A DNA stretch of 45,783 nucleotides. It comes from CAZYQW01 sp964649825 (GTDB lineage Bacteria > Planctomycetota > B15-G4 > JADJEK01). Shown here one piece after another: positions 1 through 8,594 of the stretch. Position numbers and translations under genes: made by a program. Location: the NCBI GenBank assembly GCA_964649825.1, contig CAZYQW010000140.1, positions 1 to 45,783 on the forward strand, given 5' to 3'. The notes beneath the pieces were generated by a model, which was not told the DNA's origin, did not search any database, and saw only the letters and a program-made list of their open reading frames with translations. Within the stretch, counting starts at the first letter, position 1; each line of letters starts with the position of its first letter.

Positions 1-152
1 TTCAGATTGTTGGTGGATGATCCGGAGGTCATCGTCGTCGCTGGCAAGGCGCGACGACGACCGCGTATTCGAGATACGTCGAGGAGGAGCAACGCAGCAA
101 GCGATGACGAGGGCCCCGGAGAAACGTCAACAACTCTGAATCACACCACTAG
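1..152. mobile_element. MITE-like inverted-repeat element, left copy, cut by the window edge
   Basis: Bases 1-107 are repeated at 45677-45783 with one mismatch (g at 19, t at 45695). The inner end, read in reverse complement from 152, is CTAGTGGTGTGATTCAGA, identical for 18 bases to the outer end of the other copy at 45665. Joining the two copies gives an element of about 164 bp with imperfect terminal inverted repeats that continue weakly past 18 bp. Both ends read TA next to GTGGTG, which fits a TA target duplication as in IS630/Tc1-type elements (inference). Inside are a hairpin with a 10-bp stem (32-41 with 51-60, 9-base loop) and a second 5-bp stem (64-68 with 74-78). It is too short to encode a transposase, so it would be non-autonomous. 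It ends 9 bases before the ATG of the next gene. Confidence 0.75.
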
Positions 153-161
153 AATCACGTC

Positions 162-1607
162 ATGGTCGCGACCCCCCGCCTGGACCTCCGTCCCTCCTGC
201 GCCGGGCTCCTCGGCGCCCTCGCCGGCCTCCTCATCGGATTGCCCGGCTGCCGAGGGGACGCGGACCGCGACGTCGCGGCGCGAGAGCGGCCGAGCTTGA
301 TCCTGATATCGATCGATAGTCTGCGGGCCGATCATCTCGGCTGCTACGGCTATGGACGAGACACCAGTCCGCGGCTCGATCGCTTGGCGTCCGAAGGCGT
401 CCGTTTCTCCAGCGTCGTGGCCGAGACATCGTGGACCCTCCCGGCCCACGCCACGCTGCTGACGGGGCTCTCCAGCGACGTCCATCAGGTGCAGACCGAC
501 GACCGCCGCCTGGCCCCGCGGTTCTCGACGTTGGCGGAGGTGCTCCGGGACCACGGCTACGGGACGCATGGAATCTGGAGCGGACCGTACCTTCACCCGT
601 CGTTCGGCCTCGGACAGGGGTTCGACCCGGGAGACTACGAAGGGGTCGGGGTGGGCGGCTCGTCCGCGGACGGCCGCGTCGACCTCGGCGGCTCGATCGA
701 CACGGTGACGAGCCCGGAGGTCATCGATCGCGCGATCGCGTTCCTCGAGCGGCCCCACGACGCCCCGTTCTTCCTGTTCCTGCATCTGTTCGACGTGCAC
801 TTCGACTACCGGCCGCCGGAGGAGTTCTGGCGCCGTTTCGACCCCGACTATCAGGGCTCGTTCACTGGCGCGAACTTCCCGTTCAACCTCGACATCCACC
901 CGGGGATGCCGGCCGCCGACCGGCGCCACCTGATCGCGCGCTACGACGGCGAGATCGCGTTCGCGGACTCGCACATCGGCCGCCTGCTCGACGCGCTCGA
1001 GAGACTCGGACGGACGCGCGACACGCTCGTGGCCGTGACCGCCGATCACGGCGACGAGTTCCTCGAGCACGGCGGCAAGGGGCATCAGGCCACCCTTTAC
1101 GACGAAGTCATTCGCGTCCCACTGATCCTGCGTCGCGACGGAGCGCTGCCGGCGGGCCGAACGATCGCCTCGCAGATCCGCCACGTCGACGTCATGCCGA
1201 CGTTGCTCGGACTGTTGAGGGTGCCGATCCCCTCGACTGCGATGGGTTCGAACCTGGCGGACGTGGCGCGGGGCGAGGCGACGATGCGAGACCTGGTCGC
1301 GGTCGCGCGGCTCACGGATTCGCGCGTCGGAGCCTGGTCGGCGGTGAGAACGCCCACCTGGAAGTACATCCATCGCCGTCGGGGAAACGACGAACGCGAG
1401 GAGCTCTACGACCTGACCGGTGATCCGGGCGAGCAAGCGCCGATCGCCGACCCGGCTCGTCTGGAGCGCGCCCGGAAACGGCTCGCCCAGATCGCGAGCG
1501 TCGAGGAAGAGCTCCGGGGTTCGATCGGCGTCGTCGCCGGCGACCGCGTCGCCGACGTGCCGGACGGACTCCGCGAACGCCTCCGCGAACTCGGCTACGT
1601 CCGGTAG
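162..1607 (+). CDS. Sulfatase-fold (alkaline phosphatase superfamily) lipoprotein with a Thr nucleophile position
   Basis: A 481-residue protein. The N-terminus has a hydrophobic stretch ending in L-P-G-C (Cys30), a good lipobox, so it is probably a lipoprotein. The sulfatase fold is shown by I-S-I-D-S-L-R-A-D-H near residues 49-58, with metal-ligand Asp52, and by T-A-D-H-G-D-E-F with a following G-K-G-H near residues 290-306. In the active-site loop (residues 92-96) the sulfatase signature C/S-x-P-x-R reads T-L-P-A-H. Thr cannot be converted to formylglycine, so a true sulfatase is unlikely. A phosphatase or phospho-group transferase of the superfamily fits better (inference). The ATG at 162 has no clear Shine-Dalgarno site, and the repeat element ends just upstream. 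The gene converges on the next one, with 7 bases between the two coding regions. Confidence 0.88.
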   Translation: MVATPRLDLRPSCAGLLGALAGLLIGLPGCRGDADRDVAARERPSLILISIDSLRADHLGCYGYGRDTSPRLDRLASEGVRFSSVVAETSWTLPAHATLLTGLSSDVHQVQTDDRRLAPRFSTLAEVLRDHGYGTHGIWSGPYLHPSFGLGQGFDPGDYEGVGVGGSSADGRVDLGGSIDTVTSPEVIDRAIAFLERPHDAPFFLFLHLFDVHFDYRPPEEFWRRFDPDYQGSFTGANFPFNLDIHPGMPAADRRHLIARYDGEIAFADSHIGRLLDALERLGRTRDTLVAVTADHGDEFLEHGGKGHQATLYDEVIRVPLILRRDGALPAGRTIASQIRHVDVMPTLLGLLRVPIPSTAMGSNLADVARGEATMRDLVAVARLTDSRVGAWSAVRTPTWKYIHRRRGNDEREELYDLTGDPGEQAPIADPARLERARKRLAQIASVEEELRGSIGVVAGDRVADVPDGLRERLRELGYVR

Positions 1608-1614
1608 ACCGCCG

Positions 1615-4600
1615 TCAATCGCCGTCGAACCGCAGGACCACCCGATGCTCGCCGCCGGCCACCGCGTCGACGGTCGCGACCGCGACCGCGCCGCCCGCGT
1701 CCCGGGCCTCGATCGAGTACGAGCCGCCGGGGACCGGGCCGATGCGACTCGTTCCCAGGATCCGGCCCTCGCGATACACGGCGGCGACGTCATGGTCGGT
1801 CATCAAGCCGCCCATCGAGCGCCCGGCGACGTCGACCACGCGGACCTCGGCGGCGACCGGTCGCTCGTGCCGTTCGGACACGACCTCCAGGATCGCGCCG
1901 GACTCGAGCATCAACGCGATCGGCGCGGGTGGAGCGTCGAGGGTCACCGCGACGGACGGACAATCACGGGCGACCGACGTCCCGGTGCGCGCGCTGAACG
2001 AGTAGCCGCCCGGGGACAACCCGTCGTACCGGAACCGGCCGAGCGAATCGGTCCGGACGAACGAGAGGGGCTCGAGGACGTTTCCCGTCGCGTCGCGCGC
2101 GAAGACCGTGGCCCCCTCGACCGGATCGCCCGCCGGACCAGTCACGGTTCCCGTGACCGCCTGGGCTCCGGAGAGGGTGAAGTCGATCTGGTCGAGCGAC
2201 TCTCCTGCGCGGAGCACGATGCCCGTCTTGAGCGCGATGGCGCGTCGAGCCGAGTCGTTCGTGGCGTCGCCTCCCGCGCTCCCGGCCCGGAGCGTGTACT
2301 CGCCGGGCAAGACCATGCGGAACGCATAGGCGCCGGCGGAGTCCGTTTGCGTCGTGCGATCCACGCCGCCACGACGGGCGGTGTTCGGAATCCCCCCGGC
2401 GTGCTGCAATGCGATCGGGACGCCGTTCAGCGGGAAGCCTCGCCCGTCGAACACGTGCCCGCTCAAACTGGAGCTCGGCAGCCCCACGTCCAACGCGTGC
2501 TCGCTCACGGCGGGAATCGTCACGAACATCGAGGTCTGAAGCTGAGCGTCGGGCACGGACACGGATAGGAGGTAGTTCCCGGGCCGGCTAAGCTCGACCT
2601 GGTAGCCGGCCTCGACCGACGATCGCGTCGAGATCGGACGCGCCGACGACGAGGCGAAGTCGCGAGGCCCCTCCGCGCGAAACGTGAGCTCCGCCGCGAC
2701 CGGGGCGCCCACGGAAGTCACGGTCCCGAAGACCCGCACGTGCTCGGCGCCGGTCTCGCCGAGAACCACGGAGACGACGTCTCCGTCGACCGTCGAGACC
2801 ACGCGCGTCACCAACCCCTCGACGTCCGGACGCGGGCCGCCGGGCTCGCTGTCGAGGGTGTCTCGCGGCCCCGTGCCGAGGTACGCACTGACGCCGATCT
2901 CGCCGGGGACCAGACGATCGAACTTGAACGCGCCCCGCGCGTCGATCACGCTGGACCACGTCTCCCATGGAGTGGGGCTCGCGTGAACCTCGCGCCCCGC
3001 CGCGGGCGCGCCGTCGCGCGTGTAGGCGCGTCCCACGACCGTGACCCCGGTGCGCAGCGTGAACGCCACAGGATCCGCGGTTCCCCCCGGAGGCACCACG
3101 ACGACCTGATCCTCGCTGCGGGCAAAGCCCTGCGCCGCCGCCGCGATCACGATCTCTCCCGCGGCGAGGCCGGACGCGCCGAAGCGTCCATCGGCGTCGG
3201 TGATCACGCCACGGGGAACGTCACCAACGAGCAGGGGCACGAACCCGGAACCCACGTTCCGCACGACGACTTCGGCGCCGGCGACGGCGCGTCCGTCGGG
3301 GTCGACGACCCGGCCCTCGATCCCACCGCGAGCGCGGAGCGTGATGACGCGTTCCTCTCCCGATCGCTCGCCGTCGCGTCCGGGAACGACGACCTCGATC
3401 GGTCCGGCCGCCGCGCCCGTCGTGACGGACTCGACGTCGACCGCCCAAGTGCCCGGGGCCAGCCCCGCCAGCGTGAGCCGACCAGCGTCGTCCTCGCATT
3501 CCGCTCGGCGCTCCGCCTCGAACGGCACCCGGCGGGAAGCCCACACGCACCGCGCGTGAACGCGAAAGCGCCGCACGGGACGATGCGATTCGTCCTCGAC
3601 GCGGGCCGTGAACGCGGAGACCGGTTGCAGCTCGATCCGCAGCCGATCTTCGGATCGCGGATCGAGCGAGTTCACCATCGCGTGACCGTACTCGGGAGCG
3701 CCCGCCGTCGCACGCGTGGCGGTGACGTACGCCTCGTAGACCGAGGGCGCCAGCCCGTGGACGGAGAAGACGCCTCTCGCGTCGGCCGTTACGTGGACGC
3801 CCGGCTCGGTGATCGGCCGCGTCGGCGACACCTCGGCGGCCCAGGCGGCTGATCTAGCGATCCGGATCTCGGCGCCGCCGGCGGGGGTCTGGTCGGGCCA
3901 CGTCACGATGCCACGCACGTCGAGGACCTCCTCGAGCGTCACGCGCGCTCGTGACTTCACGCGCCCTTCGGACAGCGGATACGCCAGGCTGAATCCGTCG
4001 GCGAACCCTTCCCTGCTCGCCCAGACGCGCACCAGGCCCGCCGGCAGCCCAGGGATCACGAAGGAGCCGTCCGACTCGCTCGCCGCCGTGGCGAGCACTC
4101 GCGGCGTCACGGCCGTCACGGCACCGGCGCGGTCCGAGGTCGCATCGACGACCTGGACGCGCGCTCCCTCCAATGGTGTCCCGCCGACGTCGACGACGAT
4201 CCCCGTGACCGTCGCGCCACGGTGCAACCCGATCTCGAGGTCGAGCCGTTCCCCGGGCCTGATTTCCAGGCCGGCCCGCCGCTCGGGTGCCCAGGGAGGA
4301 CCGGGGTCGACCTCGATCACGAACGTCCCGAACGGCCGCACTCCGCGAAACTCGAAGGTCCCATCTGCCGATGTCCGCGCCGCGCGACCCCGGCCCTCGC
4401 CCGCGATGCCGGAAGCCGGCCCCGCGGTCCGGTACCCCTCCGCGAGGACCACTGTGATCCCGCCGGCGTCGTCCGCGCCCGGGTCCGTCCTCGCGCCGGC
4501 CGGCCGCACCAGCCGTCCGCGCAGCCAACCCCCGAGGCATGGCCGGAGCACGATCGCGTCGCCGGCCGGCACGTCCACGCGCACGGGATGGCGCAAGAAC

Positions 4601-5022
4601 AGGTACCGCGACAGGAGGTCGAGGTCGACCGCACCGCTCGCCGGAATCGACAGATCGAATTCGCCTTCGCTGGTGATCGAGCCCTTCGCGAGGGCGCTCT
4701 CTGCGGCCCGCCCGGCCGCGCCGACCGATCCGTCGACGATGAACGCGCCGACGAAGCACTCGTCGTCCGCCGGCGTCGCGGCGGGGAGCTCGACCCGCCC
4801 ACGAACGTGATTCCCGGCCTCCGCGGCGACGGGAATGGTCGTCCGCGCCGACGGGACGTCACGCTCGTTGGCGCCCTCGATCTCGGTCGGAGCAGGCCCG
4901 GTTTCGTCCCGCGCATCTCCGGGGTCGGAATCCCCGGAGGAGAGGACCGCCCACGCCACGGCGACGACGGCGGCGATCACGGGGAGCCCGATCGCCACTC
5001 GCGGGTGGGACGCGGCGGCCAT
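1615..5022 (-). CDS. Membrane-anchored protein of repeated carboxypeptidase-regulatory-like (Ig/prealbumin-like) domains
   Basis: A 1135-residue protein and the last gene of the 11790-1615 cluster. An N-terminal hydrophobic segment (about residues 10-28) is followed by an acidic, low-complexity linker. Most of the chain is then tandem beta-sandwich units of the CarboxypepD_reg-like family, recognised by repeated motifs such as G-x-V-x-D-x-x-G-x-P-x-x-G-A-x-V, then D-x-x-G-x-F, then L-x-x-G-x-Y/V. I count roughly eight to ten units. Such domains act outside the cytoplasm as adhesion, carbohydrate-binding or spacer modules (family knowledge). No catalytic domain is visible. The ATG lies 3 bases after the stop of the preceding gene (5026), so it should be co-translated with that operon. 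The substrate or partner is unknown. Confidence 0.85.
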   Translation of the reverse strand: MAAASHPRVAIGLPVIAAVVAVAWAVLSSGDSDPGDARDETGPAPTEIEGANERDVPSARTTIPVAAEAGNHVRGRVELPAATPADDECFVGAFIVDGSVGAAGRAAESALAKGSITSEGEFDLSIPASGAVDLDLLSRYLFLRHPVRVDVPAGDAIVLRPCLGGWLRGRLVRPAGARTDPGADDAGGITVVLAEGYRTAGPASGIAGEGRGRAARTSADGTFEFRGVRPFGTFVIEVDPGPPWAPERRAGLEIRPGERLDLEIGLHRGATVTGIVVDVGGTPLEGARVQVVDATSDRAGAVTAVTPRVLATAASESDGSFVIPGLPAGLVRVWASREGFADGFSLAYPLSEGRVKSRARVTLEEVLDVRGIVTWPDQTPAGGAEIRIARSAAWAAEVSPTRPITEPGVHVTADARGVFSVHGLAPSVYEAYVTATRATAGAPEYGHAMVNSLDPRSEDRLRIELQPVSAFTARVEDESHRPVRRFRVHARCVWASRRVPFEAERRAECEDDAGRLTLAGLAPGTWAVDVESVTTGAAAGPIEVVVPGRDGERSGEERVITLRARGGIEGRVVDPDGRAVAGAEVVVRNVGSGFVPLLVGDVPRGVITDADGRFGASGLAAGEIVIAAAAQGFARSEDQVVVVPPGGTADPVAFTLRTGVTVVGRAYTRDGAPAAGREVHASPTPWETWSSVIDARGAFKFDRLVPGEIGVSAYLGTGPRDTLDSEPGGPRPDVEGLVTRVVSTVDGDVVSVVLGETGAEHVRVFGTVTSVGAPVAAELTFRAEGPRDFASSSARPISTRSSVEAGYQVELSRPGNYLLSVSVPDAQLQTSMFVTIPAVSEHALDVGLPSSSLSGHVFDGRGFPLNGVPIALQHAGGIPNTARRGGVDRTTQTDSAGAYAFRMVLPGEYTLRAGSAGGDATNDSARRAIALKTGIVLRAGESLDQIDFTLSGAQAVTGTVTGPAGDPVEGATVFARDATGNVLEPLSFVRTDSLGRFRYDGLSPGGYSFSARTGTSVARDCPSVAVTLDAPPAPIALMLESGAILEVVSERHERPVAAEVRVVDVAGRSMGGLMTDHDVAAVYREGRILGTSRIGPVPGGSYSIEARDAGGAVAVATVDAVAGGEHRVVLRFDGD

Positions 5023-5025
5023 CGT

Positions 5026-5973
5026 TCATCCCTCTGATGGGGCTGACGGGGCGGCGGGTGGGCCGGGCTCGGCCGATTCGGCGGGTTCGGCGGCGGGCTC
5101 GGCGGGAGCGATCACCACGTTGCGGTACGTCATGATCGCGCGACTCGTGTCCTCGCCGGCGTTCGACTCCTTGGGTCGCAAGACCACGACGAGGCGCTCC
5201 ACGATGCCGGTGGTGCGTCGGATCCAGATCTGCGCCTGTCCCTCTTCCGCGTCGGAGAGCGCGCAGTTCTCGGTCGTGGTCAGGACGTAGAACTCGACCG
5301 GAGCCGCGACCTCCGATCCACGGGAATCGACGTCCCTCTGCCCGTCGTCCACGTCGAGTGCGGCGACCGGCGGGTCGGCTCCGGGAACGGCGGACGGCGA
5401 GTCGTGTTCCCACGGCGACTGCGCGTCCGAGAGGAGGAGGTGCGGATCGATGCTCGTCGCCTGCACGGAATAGGGGAACGACGCCCAGTCCTCCGGCGGC
5501 GCCAACAACGAGAAGGGAGCCTTCGTGATCGCGGGAACATCGAACTCGAAGGGTCCGTTCTGGCTCTCGAATCCGGGGCGTCCCGCTACGCGCCACGTGA
5601 CCCGCCCGCGCTCGATGAGCACGACGATCTGCGTCCCCGACATCGCCTTCCCGCCGGGAGCGCGCTGATCCAGGGTCGGACTGAGGTAGATCTCGGTGTC
5701 CGACGCGTCCTGGCGAAACTCTCCCGCGAATTGATGCATCGAAGGGATCCGAGCCGGAAGCACGGCGAAGTGCAGCTCGCCGCGCACGCTTCCTCCGCCC
5801 GCGATCGGGTCCAACACCTTCGAGCGAGCGTCCAGGATCAGGGCCCGTGCGTCCGGCAAGTCCGTCTGCCCGGCGTCGCCCGCCGCGGACGCCAGCGCGA
5901 TCGAAGCGATCGCGAGGCCGACGACGAGCGCGGCGCGGCCAGCCGACGGCCGGGGCGTTGATGAGAGCGTCAT
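5026..5973 (-). CDS. Secreted protein of unknown function in the cysteine-repeat/exosortase-like cluster
   Basis: A 315-residue protein starting at M-T-L-S-S. The signal peptide covers about residues 1-33 (hydrophobic core then A-S-A-A-G). The mature part has a beta-rich pattern with several short strands of the form R-G-E-L-H-F, I-V-V-L-I-E, Q-I-W-I-R-R, R-L-V-V-V-L-R and I-M-T-Y-R-N-V. This layout recalls LolA/outer-membrane-sorting-like lipid-binding barrels, but I cannot assign it. The C-terminus is a Pro/Ala/Glu-rich tail (about 30 residues). The start codon overlaps the preceding stop as ATGA (5970-5973) and its own stop is 3 bases from the next start, so it is tightly coupled within the operon. 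No homologue is recognised; function unknown. Confidence 0.8.
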   Translation of the reverse strand: MTLSSTPRPSAGRAALVVGLAIASIALASAAGDAGQTDLPDARALILDARSKVLDPIAGGGSVRGELHFAVLPARIPSMHQFAGEFRQDASDTEIYLSPTLDQRAPGGKAMSGTQIVVLIERGRVTWRVAGRPGFESQNGPFEFDVPAITKAPFSLLAPPEDWASFPYSVQATSIDPHLLLSDAQSPWEHDSPSAVPGADPPVAALDVDDGQRDVDSRGSEVAAPVEFYVLTTTENCALSDAEEGQAQIWIRRTTGIVERLVVVLRPKESNAGEDTSRAIMTYRNVVIAPAEPAAEPAESAEPGPPAAPSAPSEG

Positions 5974-8594
5974 TGTGCCTTCTCCTCTCTCGTGGCCGTG
6001 AGCGAGCTCCGGCCTTCGCCGGCCAGCCGGAGCAGATCGATCAGATCGAAGAACAGGTCGTATTGCTCGCGGCGCTCGGCCGCCGGCTGTTCGGACCACA
6101 TCAACTCGCCGAGGCTCATGTTCGAGAACGCGGCGCCCAGCGTCGTGGCCACGACCCGCCCCTTCCCCACGTCGGCATAGGCCGCGACGGGAGCCTCTCC
6201 CATGTGCAGCAAAGGAATGCCGCCCGCGACGGCGGCCACCGGGAGGCGTGCCGAGAACGACGCCGGCCCCGGCTCGTAACGATCGCGGCCGGCCCAGAAC
6301 TCGGCGACGTCCAGTGCGACGAGCGCGCCGATGCCGCGCCGGAACGGCTCGACCTTCTCCGGTATGCGCCCCGGATGCCCGACGAGGGCCAGGTAGTAGC
6401 CGAAGTCGAACTGACTCAGCACCTTCGGGGTCCACAGTCCTCGATTCTCGGGCGCGTCGACGACGAGCAGCTTCCCGCCGTTGGTGACGTACCGCTTGAT
6501 CCGACCGATCGACTCCGTGTCCATTGCCTCGTCCGGCTCGAACAACACGAGCAGCGCGGCGTCGTCGAGCGCCTCGGTCACCGATCGCACGTAACGCGGA
6601 ACGTACGACGACCGCGCGAGCGCGACGAACGCCGACCCATAGACGTAGGGGTGACGCCGGGCCGTGTACGGGCCCTGGGCGACCATGACGTTGGCGACCG
6701 GGCTCTCGCGGATCGGGACGAGCGGCCGGTAGCTCGACTGTTTCCAGAGTCCGATCGCGGGGACGGCGAGCGCCAGGATCGTCGGGACGAGCAGCAACGG
6801 CTCCAGCGACCGGCGGACGGGGTCGACGTCGCGCCCGACAAGCACGATCCAGCCGAGCAACGCCAGAATCGCCGCGAGAGCCGCCGCCATCCGGTGCCAG
6901 CCGGGTAGCGAGTTCTCGCGCATCGCGTACTCCGTCGCCCCGAGGATCAGCTCTCGACGCCCGGGGTCGTGCATCGTGAAGCTCGAGAAGATCGTGCTGT
7001 CGCCGAGCGCGACGACTCGTCCGGCGCCGAGGGGCGCCGCCGCCGCGAGCCGCTCCGGCCCGAACGGGTCGCTGCCGTCCACGAAGGCGGGACCGAAGAA
7101 GCTGCCGTGGCTGTAGTCGGCGGCTTCGCTGTGGAGCCGCTCGTGCCAGAGGACCGTGTCCGCCGCAAAGCCAGGAGTCGCGAACGTGCACCCCGTCATC
7201 GTGCCGAAGCCTTCCAAGCCCATCGTGACAGGGTGGCGCCATGGGAACGACGGCGATCGGTAGGAGTACTGGGCGTCGCCCACGCGGAACGCCTGATCGG
7301 ATCGATACTGGATGCCTGCCGCGAGCGCGACCTGATTGAGATAGGTGTTCATCCCGAGGAAGTTCGTGTGGTCGCCGAGCATCACGACCCCACCACCGCG
7401 ACGAACGAACTCGATGATCGCGGCCGTCTCCTCCGCCGCGTACGGCTCGATCGGCGTCTTCAGCACGAGGACGTCGACCCGCTCGAGGGTGTCGGCCTGA
7501 ATCCGGCCCGCGTTCAGCGTGGTCACGTCGTAGTAGTCGGACAAGATCCGCTTCATCTCCGAGTACGCGTAGCCGGAGTGGGTCCCGAAGTAGTCGCGGT
7601 CGAACGGCACTTCGGTGTTCTCCCAGTCTCCATGGGAATTGTCGATCAGGACGCGGCCCTCCTTTCGGACGCCCGGATCGAATCCGACGAGCAACCAGGA
7701 GAAGGCGAGGACCGCCACGGCGAGCGACACGACGCGCCAGCCGCCGCCTCCCACGCGGACAGACGGACGACCCTCCGGCCCCCCCGTTCGGACGAACGCG
7801 TTCACGATGAACGGATACAGCGCCAGCGATAGAAGGAGCGGAACCACCTGATTGTTGAAGACCATTCCGCCGTGGCCGACGATCGAGACCATCGCGATCA
7901 CGGCGAGGCGCACGGCCATGTAGAGAACGGTGACGGCCAGGATCGGCAACATCCGCGGGCGAGCCATGCGCGGGAACATCGCCGAGACCAGCCAGACCGC
8001 GGCGACGAACTGCACGAAGAACACGAGCGCGACCTTGTCCGACGTCGGCACGAACTTGAAGAGAGATCCGTCCTGGAAGATGAAGAAAGCGCCGTCCGAC
8101 GCGCCCGGGATCGTGACGCCGAACGGCCGCAGGATGCCGGCCGCGAGCCAACCGAAGCCCGGCAGAACGCGATGCTCGACGGCGAAGAACCAGAGCGGAA
8201 CGGAGAACACGGCCTGAACCATGAGCACGAACGCGGCCGGCATCAGTCGAACGGAGAGGGACCTCACGCCTCGGCCGCGCGCCGCGGACAAGGCAACGGC
8301 GGATCCCACTGCGATCGAACCGATCAGGATCGCGGCATACGGCTCGGGGAAGAACCGCCACGCCAGGAGGATCGCACCAGCCGCGGCGAGGCCGGCCGGC
8401 GCGCTGGCCCACCGCGGCACCCGTCTTGCTGCGACTTCGCCGGCATCGCCGGGAGCAGCGACCGTGATCAGCACCACCCCGATCGCGAGGAGAGCCCAAC
8501 CCGGGGCCGAGCCGGCCGCGGTCGCGATCGGTCCGATGAAGAGCCAGGACGCCGCGCAGCCGAGGACGCCGAGGGAGAACGTGGAGCGCTTCAT
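5970..8594 (-). CDS. Membrane protein: exosortase-like N-terminal domain (Cys to Thr) fused to GldG/DUF4350-like domains
   Basis: An 874-residue protein starting M-K-R-S-T. Residues 1-265 hold about eight membrane segments. Residues 130-260 resemble exosortase/archaeosortase cores: S-V-P-L-W, then L-A-A-G-I-L-R-P-F-G-V near 150-160, a short beta-like stretch, then F-V-P-T-S-D-K at 181-187 where exosortases have the catalytic Cys motif, and an Arg (229, in Y-M-A-V-R-L) 45 residues later. Cys is replaced by Thr184. His241 is near, but not clearly at, the third catalytic position. Residues 310-560 and 640-850 look like GldG/DUF4350-type Rossmann domains (D-V-L-V-L-K-T-P, E-F-V-R-R-G-G-G-V-V-M-L-G-D-H and G-A-G-R-V-V-A-L-G-D-S), separated by another membrane pair near 575-620. 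Both flanking genes overlap by ATGA. The likely role is a cell-surface maturation or sensing complex (inference). Confidence 0.8.
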   Translation of the reverse strand: MKRSTFSLGVLGCAASWLFIGPIATAAGSAPGWALLAIGVVLITVAAPGDAGEVAARRVPRWASAPAGLAAAGAILLAWRFFPEPYAAILIGSIAVGSAVALSAARGRGVRSLSVRLMPAAFVLMVQAVFSVPLWFFAVEHRVLPGFGWLAAGILRPFGVTIPGASDGAFFIFQDGSLFKFVPTSDKVALVFFVQFVAAVWLVSAMFPRMARPRMLPILAVTVLYMAVRLAVIAMVSIVGHGGMVFNNQVVPLLLSLALYPFIVNAFVRTGGPEGRPSVRVGGGGWRVVSLAVAVLAFSWLLVGFDPGVRKEGRVLIDNSHGDWENTEVPFDRDYFGTHSGYAYSEMKRILSDYYDVTTLNAGRIQADTLERVDVLVLKTPIEPYAAEETAAIIEFVRRGGGVVMLGDHTNFLGMNTYLNQVALAAGIQYRSDQAFRVGDAQYSYRSPSFPWRHPVTMGLEGFGTMTGCTFATPGFAADTVLWHERLHSEAADYSHGSFFGPAFVDGSDPFGPERLAAAAPLGAGRVVALGDSTIFSSFTMHDPGRRELILGATEYAMRENSLPGWHRMAAALAAILALLGWIVLVGRDVDPVRRSLEPLLLVPTILALAVPAIGLWKQSSYRPLVPIRESPVANVMVAQGPYTARRHPYVYGSAFVALARSSYVPRYVRSVTEALDDAALLVLFEPDEAMDTESIGRIKRYVTNGGKLLVVDAPENRGLWTPKVLSQFDFGYYLALVGHPGRIPEKVEPFRRGIGALVALDVAEFWAGRDRYEPGPASFSARLPVAAVAGGIPLLHMGEAPVAAYADVGKGRVVATTLGAAFSNMSLGELMWSEQPAAERREQYDLFFDLIDLLRLAGEGRSSLTATREEKAQ

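Noticed and set aside
162..1607. Naming the three sulfatase-fold proteins as true sulfatases.
   Set aside because: The nucleophile position is Thr and the following Arg is His in all three; no sulfatase-maturing enzyme is in the window.
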